From Leptolyngbya ohadii IS1 (GTDB taxonomy: Bacteria > Cyanobacteriota > Cyanobacteriia > Elainellales > Elainellaceae): a DNA stretch of 64,000 nt. The DNA lies in NCBI RefSeq assembly GCF_002215035.1, contig NZ_NKFP01000004.1:497726-561725 (forward strand), read 5' to 3'. The stretch's first letter is position 1; every line of letters starts with the position of its first letter. Of this stretch, positions 44,465 to 52,814 are shown one piece after another. A model generated the notes under the pieces. That model saw only the letters and a list, made by a program, of their open reading frames with translations. It made no database searches and was not told the origin of the DNA. A program made the position numbers and the translations under genes.

Positions 44465-45499
44465 ATGGGATCGACTCAGGCACGGATCGCAGTGGACGCG
44501 ATGGGCGGGGATTTTGCCCCAGGTGAAATCGTAGCGGGCGCATTACGGGCACAGGCAGAGCTAGGGGTAGAAGTCCTCTTAGTAGGCGACCCTGAGCAAA
44601 TTAAAGCCGTCATGAAGCAGCACAACACTTCGCTTCAGTTAGAGATTGTTCCGGCTGAGGGCATCATCGAGATGCATGAGGAGCCGTTGAGCGGTATACG
44701 ACGCAAGCCCAAAGCCTCCATCAATGTCGCAATGGATTTGGTGAAGCAGGGACGGGCAGATGCGGTTGTCTCGGCAGGTCATTCGGGGGCGGCAATGGCT
44801 TCTGCGCTGCTGCGGCTCGGTCGGATCAAGGGAATCGATCGCCCTGCGATTGGAACCGTCCTGCCCACGATGGATGCCAATAAGTCCGTGCTGATTCTGG
44901 ACGTGGGCGCGAATGTGGACTGTCGCCCCAAGTTCCTGGAACAGTTTGCCGTGATGGGGAACGTCTACTCTCAGTACGTGCTGGGAGTCGATCAGCCCAA
45001 AGTTGGCTTGCTCAACATCGGCGAAGAGTCTTCTAAGGGCAACGATCTGGCACTCCGCACCTACGAGCTTCTAGAACAGAATTCCAGTCTCACCTTCATT
45101 GGCAACGCTGAAGGGCGAGACGTGCTTTCCGGTCGGTTTGACGTGATCGTGTGCGATGGCTTCGTGGGGAACGTGCTGCTGAAGTTTGCGGAGGCGGTGG
45201 GCGAGATCCTGCTGCAAATCCTGCGGGAAGAACTGCCGCGCGGCTGGCGGGGTCGGCTGGGGGCAATGCTGCTGAAGCCCAACCTGCGTCGGATTAAGCA
45301 AAGAGTTGACCATGCGGAACACGGTGGCGGATTGCTGCTGGGCGTAGACGGAATTTGCATTATCAGTCACGGTAGCTCCCAGGCTCCGTCGGTGTTTAAT
45401 GCGATCCGGCTGGCAAAAGAAGCGGTCGATCATGATGTCCTCGATCGCATTCGTTCGCAGTATCAGAAAATCCAGGCAGCAGCCACCAACGAAGAATAA
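44465..45499 (+). CDS. plsX: Phosphate acyltransferase PlsX
   Basis: A 344-residue enzyme that turns acyl-ACP into acyl-phosphate for phosphatidic acid synthesis. It begins RIAVDAMGGDFAPGEIVAGAL and contains GIRRKPKASINVAMDLVKQG, VSAGHSGAAMASALLRLGRIKG and VCDGFVGNVLLKFAEAVGE, all standard. Its TAA overlaps the ATG of fabH by one base, so the two are translationally coupled. It is the first gene of plsX-fabH-fabD-plsC, an order common in cyanobacteria. Confidence 0.97.
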   Translation: MGSTQARIAVDAMGGDFAPGEIVAGALRAQAELGVEVLLVGDPEQIKAVMKQHNTSLQLEIVPAEGIIEMHEEPLSGIRRKPKASINVAMDLVKQGRADAVVSAGHSGAAMASALLRLGRIKGIDRPAIGTVLPTMDANKSVLILDVGANVDCRPKFLEQFAVMGNVYSQYVLGVDQPKVGLLNIGEESSKGNDLALRTYELLEQNSSLTFIGNAEGRDVLSGRFDVIVCDGFVGNVLLKFAEAVGEILLQILREELPRGWRGRLGAMLLKPNLRRIKQRVDHAEHGGGLLLGVDGICIISHGSSQAPSVFNAIRLAKEAVDHDVLDRIRSQYQKIQAAATNEE

Positions 45500-46503
45500 T
45501 GTCTAACCAATCAGGAATCGGTGTTGCCTTTATCGGCAGCGGTTCGGCTGCACCGGAGGCAGTTCTGAGCAACGAAGGCGTGAGCCGGGTCGTGGAAACC
45601 TCAGACGAATGGATTGCCAGCCGCACCGGGATTCGCCAGCGTCATCTCGCATCCCCCACGGAATCGCTCAAGCAGTTCGCCGCCCAAGCCGCCCAGAATG
45701 CCCTCGATATGGCAGGCATCACCGCTGCTGAGGTGGATTTGATTATCCTGGCAACCTCGACCGCAGACGATCTGTTTGGCAGTGCCAGTCAAATTCAGGC
45801 GGCGATCGGCGCAAATCGAGCCGTGGCGTTTGACCTCACCGCAGCCTGTTCTGGATTCGTCTTCGGCATGGTGACGGCAGCGCAGTATATCCGCACCGGA
45901 GCTTACCAAAACGTCCTGCTGATCGGCGCAGATGTGCTGTCTCGCTGGGTGGACTGGAACGATCGTCGGACTTGTGTGTTGTTTGGCGATGGGGCAGGCG
46001 CAGTGGTGATGCAGGCTTCTACCGCAGGCGATCGACTCCTGGGATTTGAGCTTCGCAGCGACGGCTGTATGAATGACTGTCTGACTCTGGCACATGAGGC
46101 ACAGCCCCGTGAGTTGGTAGATGGGATTGCGATCGGGCGAGGCGGCTATCAGTTTATTCAGATGAACGGGCAGGAAGTCTATCGCTTTGCGGTTCGGAAA
46201 GTCCCTGAAGTGATTGAGAAAGCCTTGTTTCGGGCAAATCTGACCGTGGAGCAAATTGACTGGCTGCTGCTGCATCAGGCAAATCAGCGGATTCTGGACG
46301 CGGTAGCGCAACGGCTGACCCTGTCGGGTGAGAAAGTGATCAGCAATATGGCACGGTACGGCAATACTTCGGCGGCTTCGATTCCGATCGCCCTGGATGA
46401 AGCGGTGCGAGCCGGGAATGTGAAATTGGGGGATGTGATCGCCTCTGCTGGATTTGGGGCGGGTTTGACCTGGGGGGCGGCGATTTTTCAGTGGGGTAAG
46501 TAA
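45499..46503 (+). CDS. fabH: 3-oxoacyl-ACP synthase III (FabH)
   Basis: A 334-residue ketoacyl synthase that starts fatty acid chains from acetyl-CoA and malonyl-ACP. The catalytic cysteine lies in FDLTAACSGFVFG near residue 112. The histidine is in WLLLHQANQRILDAVA and the asparagine in NMARYGNTSAASIPIAL. The N terminus has SNEGVSRVVETSDEWIASRTGIRQR. The protein is normal in length and coupled to plsX. Confidence 0.97.
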   Translation: MSNQSGIGVAFIGSGSAAPEAVLSNEGVSRVVETSDEWIASRTGIRQRHLASPTESLKQFAAQAAQNALDMAGITAAEVDLIILATSTADDLFGSASQIQAAIGANRAVAFDLTAACSGFVFGMVTAAQYIRTGAYQNVLLIGADVLSRWVDWNDRRTCVLFGDGAGAVVMQASTAGDRLLGFELRSDGCMNDCLTLAHEAQPRELVDGIAIGRGGYQFIQMNGQEVYRFAVRKVPEVIEKALFRANLTVEQIDWLLLHQANQRILDAVAQRLTLSGEKVISNMARYGNTSAASIPIALDEAVRAGNVKLGDVIASAGFGAGLTWGAAIFQWGK

Positions 46504-46635
46504 TTCCTCGTTACTTCCATAAGGTCTTGGGTGAGATAGACAACCTTTTACACTAGGCGGGCAGGATGCCCACCCCACAAGAGATTTAACAGATAATCTC
46601 TGGTTTGAAGTTTGAGAAGAGTGGAATTAATTGCA

Positions 46636-47514
46636 ATGAAGACAGCGTGGGTGTTTCCAGGACAGGGTTCGCAGACGATCGGCATGGGTTCCGATTTGCT
46701 GGACGTTGAGGCAGCGAAGGCGCGATTTGCTCAGGCGGAGGCAATTCTGGGTTGGTCAGTGCCGGAGATTTGCCAGAGTGCAGAAGATAAGCTGTCGAAG
46801 ACGCTGTACACGCAGCCCTGCCTATACGTGATTGAGGCGATTCTGGCAGATCTGATGCGCGATCGTGGCTTAACTCCCGATGCCGTTGCCGGACATAGTC
46901 TGGGTGAGTATGGCGCACTCTATGCCGCTGGCGTATTTGAGTTTGAGTCGGGACTACGCCTGGTCAAGAAACGTTCTGAGCTAATGGAACAAGCTTCCGG
47001 CGGACTGATGGCGGCTCTGATTGGATTCGACCGAACCCAGCTTGAGGAGCAGATCGCCCAAACGCCCAACGTAGTCTTAGCCAACGACAACAGCGATTCC
47101 CAGGTTGTCATCTCCGGGACACCGGAAGCGGTCGAGGCGATCATGGCAAACGTGAAGACCAAGAAAGCCGTAAAGCTAAACGTCAGCGGAGCCTTTCACT
47201 CGCCGCAGATGGGAGATGCCGCCGCAGAATTCAATCAGATTTTAGAGACGATCGACTTCCGGGATGCTCAAGTGCCCGTCCTCTCCAACGTTGACCCCAC
47301 TCCCGCCACCGATGCCGCTGCAATTAAGGATCGGCTGATACGACAAATGACGGGTTCCGTGCGCTGGCGCGAGATCTCTTCGGCGTTTACGGAAATGGAG
47401 GTGGGTCAGGCGATCGAGGTGGGTCCGGGGAAAGTTCTCACTGGATTGCTGAAGCGTGCCTGTCCCGGAATGGAATTGGTGAACGTCGGTAGTCTTGCGG
47501 AGATCCCGTCCTAA
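46636..47514 (+). CDS. fabD: Malonyl-CoA:ACP transacylase (FabD)
   Basis: ATG 46636 (MKTAWVFPGQGSQTIG) is the family start; earlier in-frame codons are not conserved. The active-site serine is in VAGHSLGEYGALYAAG, near residue 90. The protein also has QVVISGTPEAV and the histidine in NVSGAFHSPQM. It supplies malonyl-ACP for chain elongation. It lies 130 bases after fabH and five bases before plsC. Confidence 0.97.
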   Translation: MKTAWVFPGQGSQTIGMGSDLLDVEAAKARFAQAEAILGWSVPEICQSAEDKLSKTLYTQPCLYVIEAILADLMRDRGLTPDAVAGHSLGEYGALYAAGVFEFESGLRLVKKRSELMEQASGGLMAALIGFDRTQLEEQIAQTPNVVLANDNSDSQVVISGTPEAVEAIMANVKTKKAVKLNVSGAFHSPQMGDAAAEFNQILETIDFRDAQVPVLSNVDPTPATDAAAIKDRLIRQMTGSVRWREISSAFTEMEVGQAIEVGPGKVLTGLLKRACPGMELVNVGSLAEIPS

Positions 47515-47519
47515 GCATT

Positions 47520-48155
47520 ATGCGTCAGCGAGAACCCCGAATTAGTCTTGCGCTCTATCACCTGTTCAAATGGTCGATCGTGTCTCCGATGCTGCACGGC
47601 TATTTTGGAGGGCGAATCTACGGAGCGGAGAATGTGCCTAAAACGGGTCCGCTGCTCGTCGTTGCCAACCATGCCAGCGATTTCGATCCGCCGATCGTCT
47701 CCTGCTGTGTGCGTCGTCCGGTGTCCTATATGGCAAAGGAAGAACTGTTTGAGGTTCCCGTGCTGAGCCAGGCAATTCGGCTGTATGGGGCGTATCCAGT
47801 GAAGCGAGGCTCGGCAGATCGGAGCGCGATTCGATCGGCTTTGCAGCAGTTGGAGATGGGCTGGGCAGTGGGGGTATTTCTGGAAGGAACCCGCACCCCC
47901 GACGCAAGAATTCATTCGCCCAAACTGGGAGCCGCGATGATCGCCGCCAAAGTTCAGGTTCCCCTACTGCCTGTCAGCCTCTGGGGAACGGAAAATATTA
48001 TTCGGAAAGGAGATAAGCTGCCGCGTCGCGTACCTGTGACTGTGCGAATTGGCGAACCGATTTCCCCTCCGGTTTCTAACAAGCGGGAAGAGTTAGAGGC
48101 AGTGACGCAGCTCTGTGTCGATCGCATTCATGCGCTGCACGATTTGGGGCGGTAA
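47520..48155 (+). CDS. plsC: 1-acyl-glycerol-3-phosphate acyltransferase (PlsC family)
   Basis: A 211-residue membrane-associated acyltransferase. The catalytic HX4D motif is in VVANHASDFDPPIVS, the phosphate-binding segment is VGVFLEGTRTPDARIH, and the final block is VPLLPVSLWGTENI. It begins five bases after fabD, so it belongs to the same unit. It likely adds the second acyl chain in phosphatidic acid synthesis. Confidence 0.92.
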   Translation: MRQREPRISLALYHLFKWSIVSPMLHGYFGGRIYGAENVPKTGPLLVVANHASDFDPPIVSCCVRRPVSYMAKEELFEVPVLSQAIRLYGAYPVKRGSADRSAIRSALQQLEMGWAVGVFLEGTRTPDARIHSPKLGAAMIAAKVQVPLLPVSLWGTENIIRKGDKLPRRVPVTVRIGEPISPPVSNKREELEAVTQLCVDRIHALHDLGR

Positions 48156-48274
48156 GCGATCGTCTTTTTTCATTTTGCTGCTATCAACAATTTCTCATTA
48201 CTTTGTCATTGCCTTTCAATTAGGCAGTGAAGTGATGCTGTTCTCAGAATGCCAGCTCGCATCACAAACTCCTA

Positions 48275-48661
48275 CTAATTTACCAAGCCTTGCAGTTTAT
48301 TAATGTCAATATCAATTCCTTGACGCTTCAGGTATTGACTCAAATTAATTTGGATGAATAAATCTTTGAGTTCTTCAGCAATCTCTAGAGGCGGATTGCC
48401 AGATAATGCCGTTGCGATTAGGCGTTCTGCGGCTCGTAATTCACCACATTCGATCGCTAAAGATGCAGCACTACGGTGAAGAACCGATCGAGTAGGTTCG
48501 GCATCAAGAACACCAGCAATTAAATTAGCAGCTTGGGTTTCTTGTTCAAACGCTTGGCGCGTCAACTGAGTCGCTTGTTCGATCGCCCCTCTTAACCGGG
48601 CGACTGCTGCTGCCTCGGCTAAATCCATTGCTTGTTGATGGAGCGTTTGAATCTGGCTCAT
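48275..48661 (-). CDS. Hypothetical helical protein (128 aa), second gene of a pair
   Basis: Almost entirely alpha-helical, with TPR-like character: HQQAMDLAEAAAVARLRGAIEQATQLTRQAF and RSAASLAIECGELRAAERLIATAL. It ends with QYLKRQGIDIDINKLQGLVN. Its ATG overlaps the TGA of the 189-residue gene upstream (ATGA), so the two are coupled and probably act together. I have no family name for it. Confidence 0.65.
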   Translation of the reverse strand: MSQIQTLHQQAMDLAEAAAVARLRGAIEQATQLTRQAFEQETQAANLIAGVLDAEPTRSVLHRSAASLAIECGELRAAERLIATALSGNPPLEIAEELKDLFIQINLSQYLKRQGIDIDINKLQGLVN

Positions 48662-49227
48662 TGAAGTAAGGCTCCTTCAAAATTCTGTTTTGTGCGAACG
48701 ACAGAAATTGGGCGACTGAACTCTATCACAATGATATAGGCTGGCAACCCTTCCGCGTCGGATGCCCCAGTTTGTTCGAGTTTCTGTTTGACTCTGGCAT
48801 TGATTTGACTCCGATCGCCCCTACGAATTTCAGACCCTTCCAGCCGTGCCATACGCTGAAACGGCAGTGTTGCGGTTGAATCTTGACTTCCTAACCAGTA
48901 GTCAAATCCAGTTCCCTTACGAGAACGTTCAATCACCGTCAAATTAGTGAGTTGCAGAATCAATAGAAATGCAATGGCATAAGCCGCTTGCTCAGTTGTG
49001 TATTCCTCATCATTCCAGCATCGCTTTGCTTGTTCCGTAACGGGCTGCCAATTCAACTGAAACCGAGCAGAAAATTCTCCTTCGACTTCGAGAGTTACTC
49101 CTGGCTCGTGGGCTTCATCCGTTAGACAAATTGAACCTGCTTCTGCGATTGCGGATCCAAAAGCGGGTGTGATAGCAGGAAGACCTTGGCTAAGGCTTTG
49201 TAAGTTTAGAACTTGGATTTGATTCAA
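48658..49227 (-). CDS. Hypothetical protein (189 aa), first gene of a pair
   Basis: The start is TTG at 49227 (MNQIQVLNLQSLSQGLP). The protein has beta strands (EPGVTLEVEGEFSARFQLNW), a helix with AAYAIAFLLILQLTNLTVI, and TGFDYWLGSQDSTATLPFQRMARLEGSEI. It ends with AYIIVIEFSRPISVVRTKQNF. The EFSRP ending and mixed fold suggest a DNA- or effector-related accessory protein, but no family is recognised. It is coupled to the 128-residue helical protein. Confidence 0.65.
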   Translation of the reverse strand: MNQIQVLNLQSLSQGLPAITPAFGSAIAEAGSICLTDEAHEPGVTLEVEGEFSARFQLNWQPVTEQAKRCWNDEEYTTEQAAYAIAFLLILQLTNLTVIERSRKGTGFDYWLGSQDSTATLPFQRMARLEGSEIRRGDRSQINARVKQKLEQTGASDAEGLPAYIIVIEFSRPISVVRTKQNFEGALLQ

Positions 49228-49275
49228 AGCATTGTTGCCCTACAGAAACTAAAGGCTGAATTTTACTTTCAGTTG

Positions 49276-49327
49276 TCACAGTTTGAGTCTGTAATTTGTT
49301 TGCATTCGTCTCAGTCTATGAGCGATC
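49276..49327 (-). pseudogene. Small gene cut by IS copy 2 (3' part)
   Basis: After removing the IS and one target repeat, the frame joins the 5' part at 50488-50660 and ends HRLRRMQTNYRLKL at a TGA (49278-49276). The restored product would be 71 residues of unknown function. Confidence 0.5.
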
Positions 49328-49353
49328 GGGAGCATCCCACTTATGCAGAAATA

Positions 49354-50199
49354 TCAACTAGCAAGCAGCCCATTGAGGTAAGCACAGCGTAGGTTCAACA
49401 TCGGATTGACCGACACCCTGTTCCAATGCGCCCCCGATATTTGTAAACGTCGCCCAATCTGTTTGACCGCCGATTCCACTGCCCCTGAACCAATCGAGCA
49501 GAGTTGTTGGGTCTGGGTGTCGGCATAATGGACAATCCGGGAACGATGTTTGTCTAGATAGGCTTCAAAATTGCGCGCCTGTTTCCTTTGACAATCGGCA
49601 AACAGTGCCTTCGCCTGTTCCACCTGCCCCTGCCACAGCAAGGACTCAGCTTTTTTCAGGCGTTTGAGCGACCCGCCCACTTTGTAGAGATTCTCTTTGA
49701 GGTGATACCAGTCGAGAATCTCTCGCCGCTCATCGGCAGAGGCGATTTGACCAAACAGATTCCACACCCCCTCATGCCCATCGCCTAAACACACTACAGG
49801 CTTAAGCAACCGTTGAGCATTGAGGTAATCGACCAAGCTCTCATTGTCCTGATAAAAGGCAGCATAGTATGTTCCCTGCAACCGCACTGCTTTATAGTCC
49901 CGCCATCGGCTGTCGCTGTCTTGGAGGTCACGCAAGCGCACTTTCCCGCCGTCAATGCTGATCTCACTGACGCCTTGTTTCGCCTCCGGCAACTCCCATG
50001 CCTGCCGTCCTACCAAGCGTTGTTGGGTCGAGTGCCCCACCGCTATCCCCGTCAATGCAGCAATGTCTGCTTCCGCATTCTGAAATGACTCATTCGCACT
50101 CAGCCGTAAGCAAGCCTTCTCTAAGCCTCCACTTATCCGACTCCGGGGCTTGACTCCCAACCGTTCGGCTTGATGCTTTTGCAAGCACAACTTACCCAC
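49354..50199 (-). CDS. Transposase catalytic frame (orfB), ISKra4-like, IS copy 2
   Basis: The 281-residue sequence is identical to that of IS copy 1, with the same candidate catalytic blocks (ISIDGGKVRLRD, LGDGHEGVWNLF, GSGAVESAVKQ). It is expected to be made as an orfA fusion by -1 slippage at the run of seven T (minus strand, 50260-50254). Confidence 0.8.
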   Translation of the reverse strand: MGKLCLQKHQAERLGVKPRSRISGGLEKACLRLSANESFQNAEADIAALTGIAVGHSTQQRLVGRQAWELPEAKQGVSEISIDGGKVRLRDLQDSDSRWRDYKAVRLQGTYYAAFYQDNESLVDYLNAQRLLKPVVCLGDGHEGVWNLFGQIASADERREILDWYHLKENLYKVGGSLKRLKKAESLLWQGQVEQAKALFADCQRKQARNFEAYLDKHRSRIVHYADTQTQQLCSIGSGAVESAVKQIGRRLQISGAHWNRVSVNPMLNLRCAYLNGLLAS

Positions 50200-50207
50200 C
50201 AGACTCT

Positions 50208-50417
50208 TTAGCGGTCGGCTTCGTCCTTTGCCGGGTCGGACTGCACCGTTGACAAAAAAAGGGCAACTTCCGGACTAACGTGTTCGAGCATCTGTTGGCG
50301 AACCGTTTGCTCAATCCCCTCTAGCGTCTTCAGGCTCGCTTTGTCGCTATTGCGATACAGAATTTCTGCGATCTCTTGACTGCAAGCTCTGATCCGTTCC
50401 TGCTCTTCTGGAGTCAT
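50208..50417 (-). CDS. Transposase N-terminal frame (orfA), IS copy 2
   Basis: Identical to orfA of copy 1 (MTPEEQERIRAC to KDEADR). A longer open frame reaches to 50660 through the IS end into the interrupted host gene, but the natural start is the internal ATG. Confidence 0.75.
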   Translation of the reverse strand: MTPEEQERIRACSQEIAEILYRNSDKASLKTLEGIEQTVRQQMLEHVSPEVALFLSTVQSDPAKDEADR

Positions 50418-50487
50418 CAACCTTACCTCTTGCCCAACCCCTCTATTGTCGCTCCCTTCTCTGTTTTTGCATAAGTGGGATGCTCCC

Positions 50488-50660
50488 TGAGCGATCTGAC
50501 TTGCTTTCACCCTATCTGCAATTTTAGCCATCATTTCTGTCAAGCTTTGAAATCGAGGCTCGTCAGGCAAGCCGAATTCATCATTACAAAATATCAACAC
50601 AAAATATCGACACAAAATATCGACGCAGGACTCAAGGCTACGAAATTCTATTTTGGGCAA
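50488..50660 (-). pseudogene. Small gene cut by IS copy 2 (5' part)
   Basis: TTG 50660 opens a frame reading LPKIEFRSLESCVDILC (initiator as Met) and LPDEPRFQSLTEMMAKIADR before the IS. It overlaps the end of the 93-residue membrane-protein frame by 13 bases. The function is unknown. Confidence 0.45.
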
Positions 50661-51004
50661 CGTTGGTCAAGATCTGCGCTGTATTGGATCAGTTCGATTA
50701 TTTTTGGAATGAAGGCGATCGACAGAAACGCCGATAAGCCACCTAAAGACCAGAAGGGTTTCGTTCTACTGCCGTATTTCAGTATTAAATTAATAGCCCA
50801 GATCAGCAGCGTTGTTAGCCAGAGGAGAGCGAAAAAGAATCCAAAAGCGGTTTCCAAATCTCGATCGCAATCAATAATATTCAAATCGTCGTATTCATTA
50901 AATTCACCTAGCTGAGCTATCCAGAGCACAAATGCGACAAATAGCAGTCAACCTGCCACCGAAGCCTGAACCAGCCAACGTTTAAGATTTCGCTTTGGTT
51001 TCAT
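50648..51004 (-). pseudogene. Membrane gene coupled to the photolyase, broken by an in-frame TGA
   Basis: ATG 51004 overlaps the photolyase stop (ATGA) and encodes MKPKRNLKRWLVQASVAG. It then meets TGA at 50950-50948. The same frame goes on with LLFVAFVLWIAQLGEFNEY, which completes a membrane anchor, then with AFGFFFALLWLTTLLIWAINLIL and a third span near FLSIAFIPKIIEL. A single base change would restore a 118-residue three-span protein. A GTG at 50929 could give a 93-residue remnant. The function is unknown; coupling to the photolyase was probably ancestral. Confidence 0.6.
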
Positions 51005-52515
51005 CGAATCGGCTCACCCTCAAAAAACTCGATCGCCCTCCGTCGAATCTCCCCTAATTCGTCCGGCGACATCTTATCTAAATTCTTGAGAATGAAGCTC
51101 ATGCGTCCCTGAGTTTCGAGCTTAGTTCGATGGCGATTGAGGAAGTCCCAGTAGAAGAAGTTGAAGGGGCAGGCATCGTCTCCGGTGCGCTTAGTAGGGC
51201 TGTAGCGACAGGATTTGCAGTAGTCGCTCATTTTGTTGACGTAATTAGCGGAGGCGGCGTAGGGCTTGGAGGCAAGAATTCCGCCGTCGGCAAAGAGTCC
51301 CATACCAATCACGTTAGTCTGCATTACCCAGTCGTAGGCATCGATAAAGACGGCGTGAAACCACTGCTCGACTTCCTGGGGCGAGAGTCCGGCAATTAGC
51401 GCAAAGTTGCTGAGGATCATGAGTCGCTGGATGTGATGCGCGTAGCCCGTTTGCTCGATCGCCTTTAGCGTCTGGTGCAGGCAGTTCATTTCGGTGCGAT
51501 CGGCGTCCCAGAAGAAATCGGGGAGAGGACGGTGATGCTGGAAGTAGTTGCGCTGGGGATAGTCTTCGTCTACATAGTGCGCCAGTCCGTACAGATACTC
51601 GCGCCAGCCTAAGACCTGCCGGATAAAGCCTTCAACGCTGTTGAGATCCAGATTTTCGTCGTAATAAGCCTGCTCTGCGGCGCGAATCACCTCCAGCGGA
51701 TGCAGCAAACCCAGATTCAGGTAGGGCGAAAGGAGGGCGTGCCACATGGTCAACTCGCCTGTCACCATCGCATCCTGGTAGCTACCAAATCCGGGAAGCC
51801 GATCGCGAATGAAGTGATCTAAAACCTGGAGTGCCTGCGATCGACTCACTGCCCAGCGGAACGGCTCGATTTCTCCGTAGGCGGAGAACTTGCCCGACTG
51901 AACACGATCGATCACGGACAGGGTAATGTCATCCGGCTCGAACCAGAGCGGCTTGGGGGGATTGAGTTTGCCTTTGGGCGGTTTGCGGTTCTCCTTGTCG
52001 AAGTTCCACTGTCCGCCGATCGGCTGTTTGCCCTCCATCAGTACCCCGAATCGCTGTCGTCCTTCCCGGTAAAAGTATTCCAGCAGCAGGTTTTTGCGTC
52101 CCTTTGCCCAGGCAGAAAATTCTTCAGGTTGCCAGAGGAAATGATTGTTCGGCAACAGGGTGAGCGGACAGGGCAGGGAGAGCGATCGCAGCCAGGTCAG
52201 GAAAGGACGATCGGCAGGTTTCATGACGCGCAGTTCGGTAATGCCGTGGGTCTGAATCCAGTCCAGTAAAGCCGTCTGAAAGTCGGGAGCGATTGCGTAG
52301 GTGACATGCCATCCGGCTTGCCGCAGTTCTTCTGCAAAGTGACGCATTGCAGACCAGACTAGCACCAGCTTTTGCCGATGGTAGGGACGTTCCTGAGCGT
52401 GCGCCGCCGATTCTATCAGCAGGATAGGTGTGGTTTCTCGCTGTCCAACGCAACTTTGCAGTGCAGCCTGCTCTTCAAAAAGCTGATCCCCTAAAATCCA
52501 GATGCCGCTCGTCAT
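51001..52515 (-). CDS. FeS-type bacterial photolyase/cryptochrome (PhrB/CryPro-like)
   Basis: A 504-residue flavoprotein of the deoxyribodipyrimidine photolyase-related family (COG3046). It begins GIWILGDQLFEEQAAL. The FAD-binding half includes MWHALLSPYLNLGLLHPLEV, QVLGWREYLYGLAHY and DAYDWVMQTNVIGMGLFADGG. The C-terminal CKSCRYSPTKRTGDDACPFNFFYW carries cysteines of the family 4Fe-4S cluster. Characterised members repair 6-4 photoproducts with blue light, or act as blue-light sensors. The length is normal. A small membrane gene is coupled to its stop codon but carries a nonsense mutation. Confidence 0.9.
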   Translation of the reverse strand: MTSGIWILGDQLFEEQAALQSCVGQRETTPILLIESAAHAQERPYHRQKLVLVWSAMRHFAEELRQAGWHVTYAIAPDFQTALLDWIQTHGITELRVMKPADRPFLTWLRSLSLPCPLTLLPNNHFLWQPEEFSAWAKGRKNLLLEYFYREGRQRFGVLMEGKQPIGGQWNFDKENRKPPKGKLNPPKPLWFEPDDITLSVIDRVQSGKFSAYGEIEPFRWAVSRSQALQVLDHFIRDRLPGFGSYQDAMVTGELTMWHALLSPYLNLGLLHPLEVIRAAEQAYYDENLDLNSVEGFIRQVLGWREYLYGLAHYVDEDYPQRNYFQHHRPLPDFFWDADRTEMNCLHQTLKAIEQTGYAHHIQRLMILSNFALIAGLSPQEVEQWFHAVFIDAYDWVMQTNVIGMGLFADGGILASKPYAASANYVNKMSDYCKSCRYSPTKRTGDDACPFNFFYWDFLNRHRTKLETQGRMSFILKNLDKMSPDELGEIRRRAIEFFEGEPIR

Positions 52516-52763
52516 TAAATCTTAATTTCTCTCATTTTTCGCATCTTAGGCAAACGGGAACACAAATGCCAAGCTTTTTTATAAAGCTGATTCGAGACGA
52601 ATGAAGATAGCTCCTTGTGAAGCATGATAGAAAGATCCCACGTTCAGCTAAGAATATTCTGAAAGCCGTTTCATAATTCTATTTCGATGGCTTTTGACTG
52701 TTAATTTTGACCTCCAAGAATGTGTTGCCCATTTTCCTGAGTGTTCGCGCTCTAAAGTTGGTG

Positions 52764-52814
52764 TTTAACTGTGTCTAACTTTTAACTGTGTCTAACTTTT
52801 AACTGTGTTTAACC
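52764..52814. repeat. 17-bp tandem repeat ending at a start codon
   Basis: Three copies of TTTTAACTGTGTCTAAC (the first begins GTTT, the third has TTTAAC). The GTG of the third unit is the likely start codon of the kinase gene; GTG also occurs in the other two units. Replication slippage could change the copy number. Confidence 0.75.

Larger units (their letters stand above)
49328..50487 (-). mobile_element. Insertion sequence copy 2 (ISKra4-like, 1160 bp)
   Basis: The same ends, length and encoded proteins as the element at 25766-26925, in reverse orientation. The 9-bp target duplication is TGAGCGATC (49319-49327 and 50488-50496), which contains the CGATC of a HIP1-like site. It interrupts a small gene downstream of the photolyase unit. 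Confidence 0.92.
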
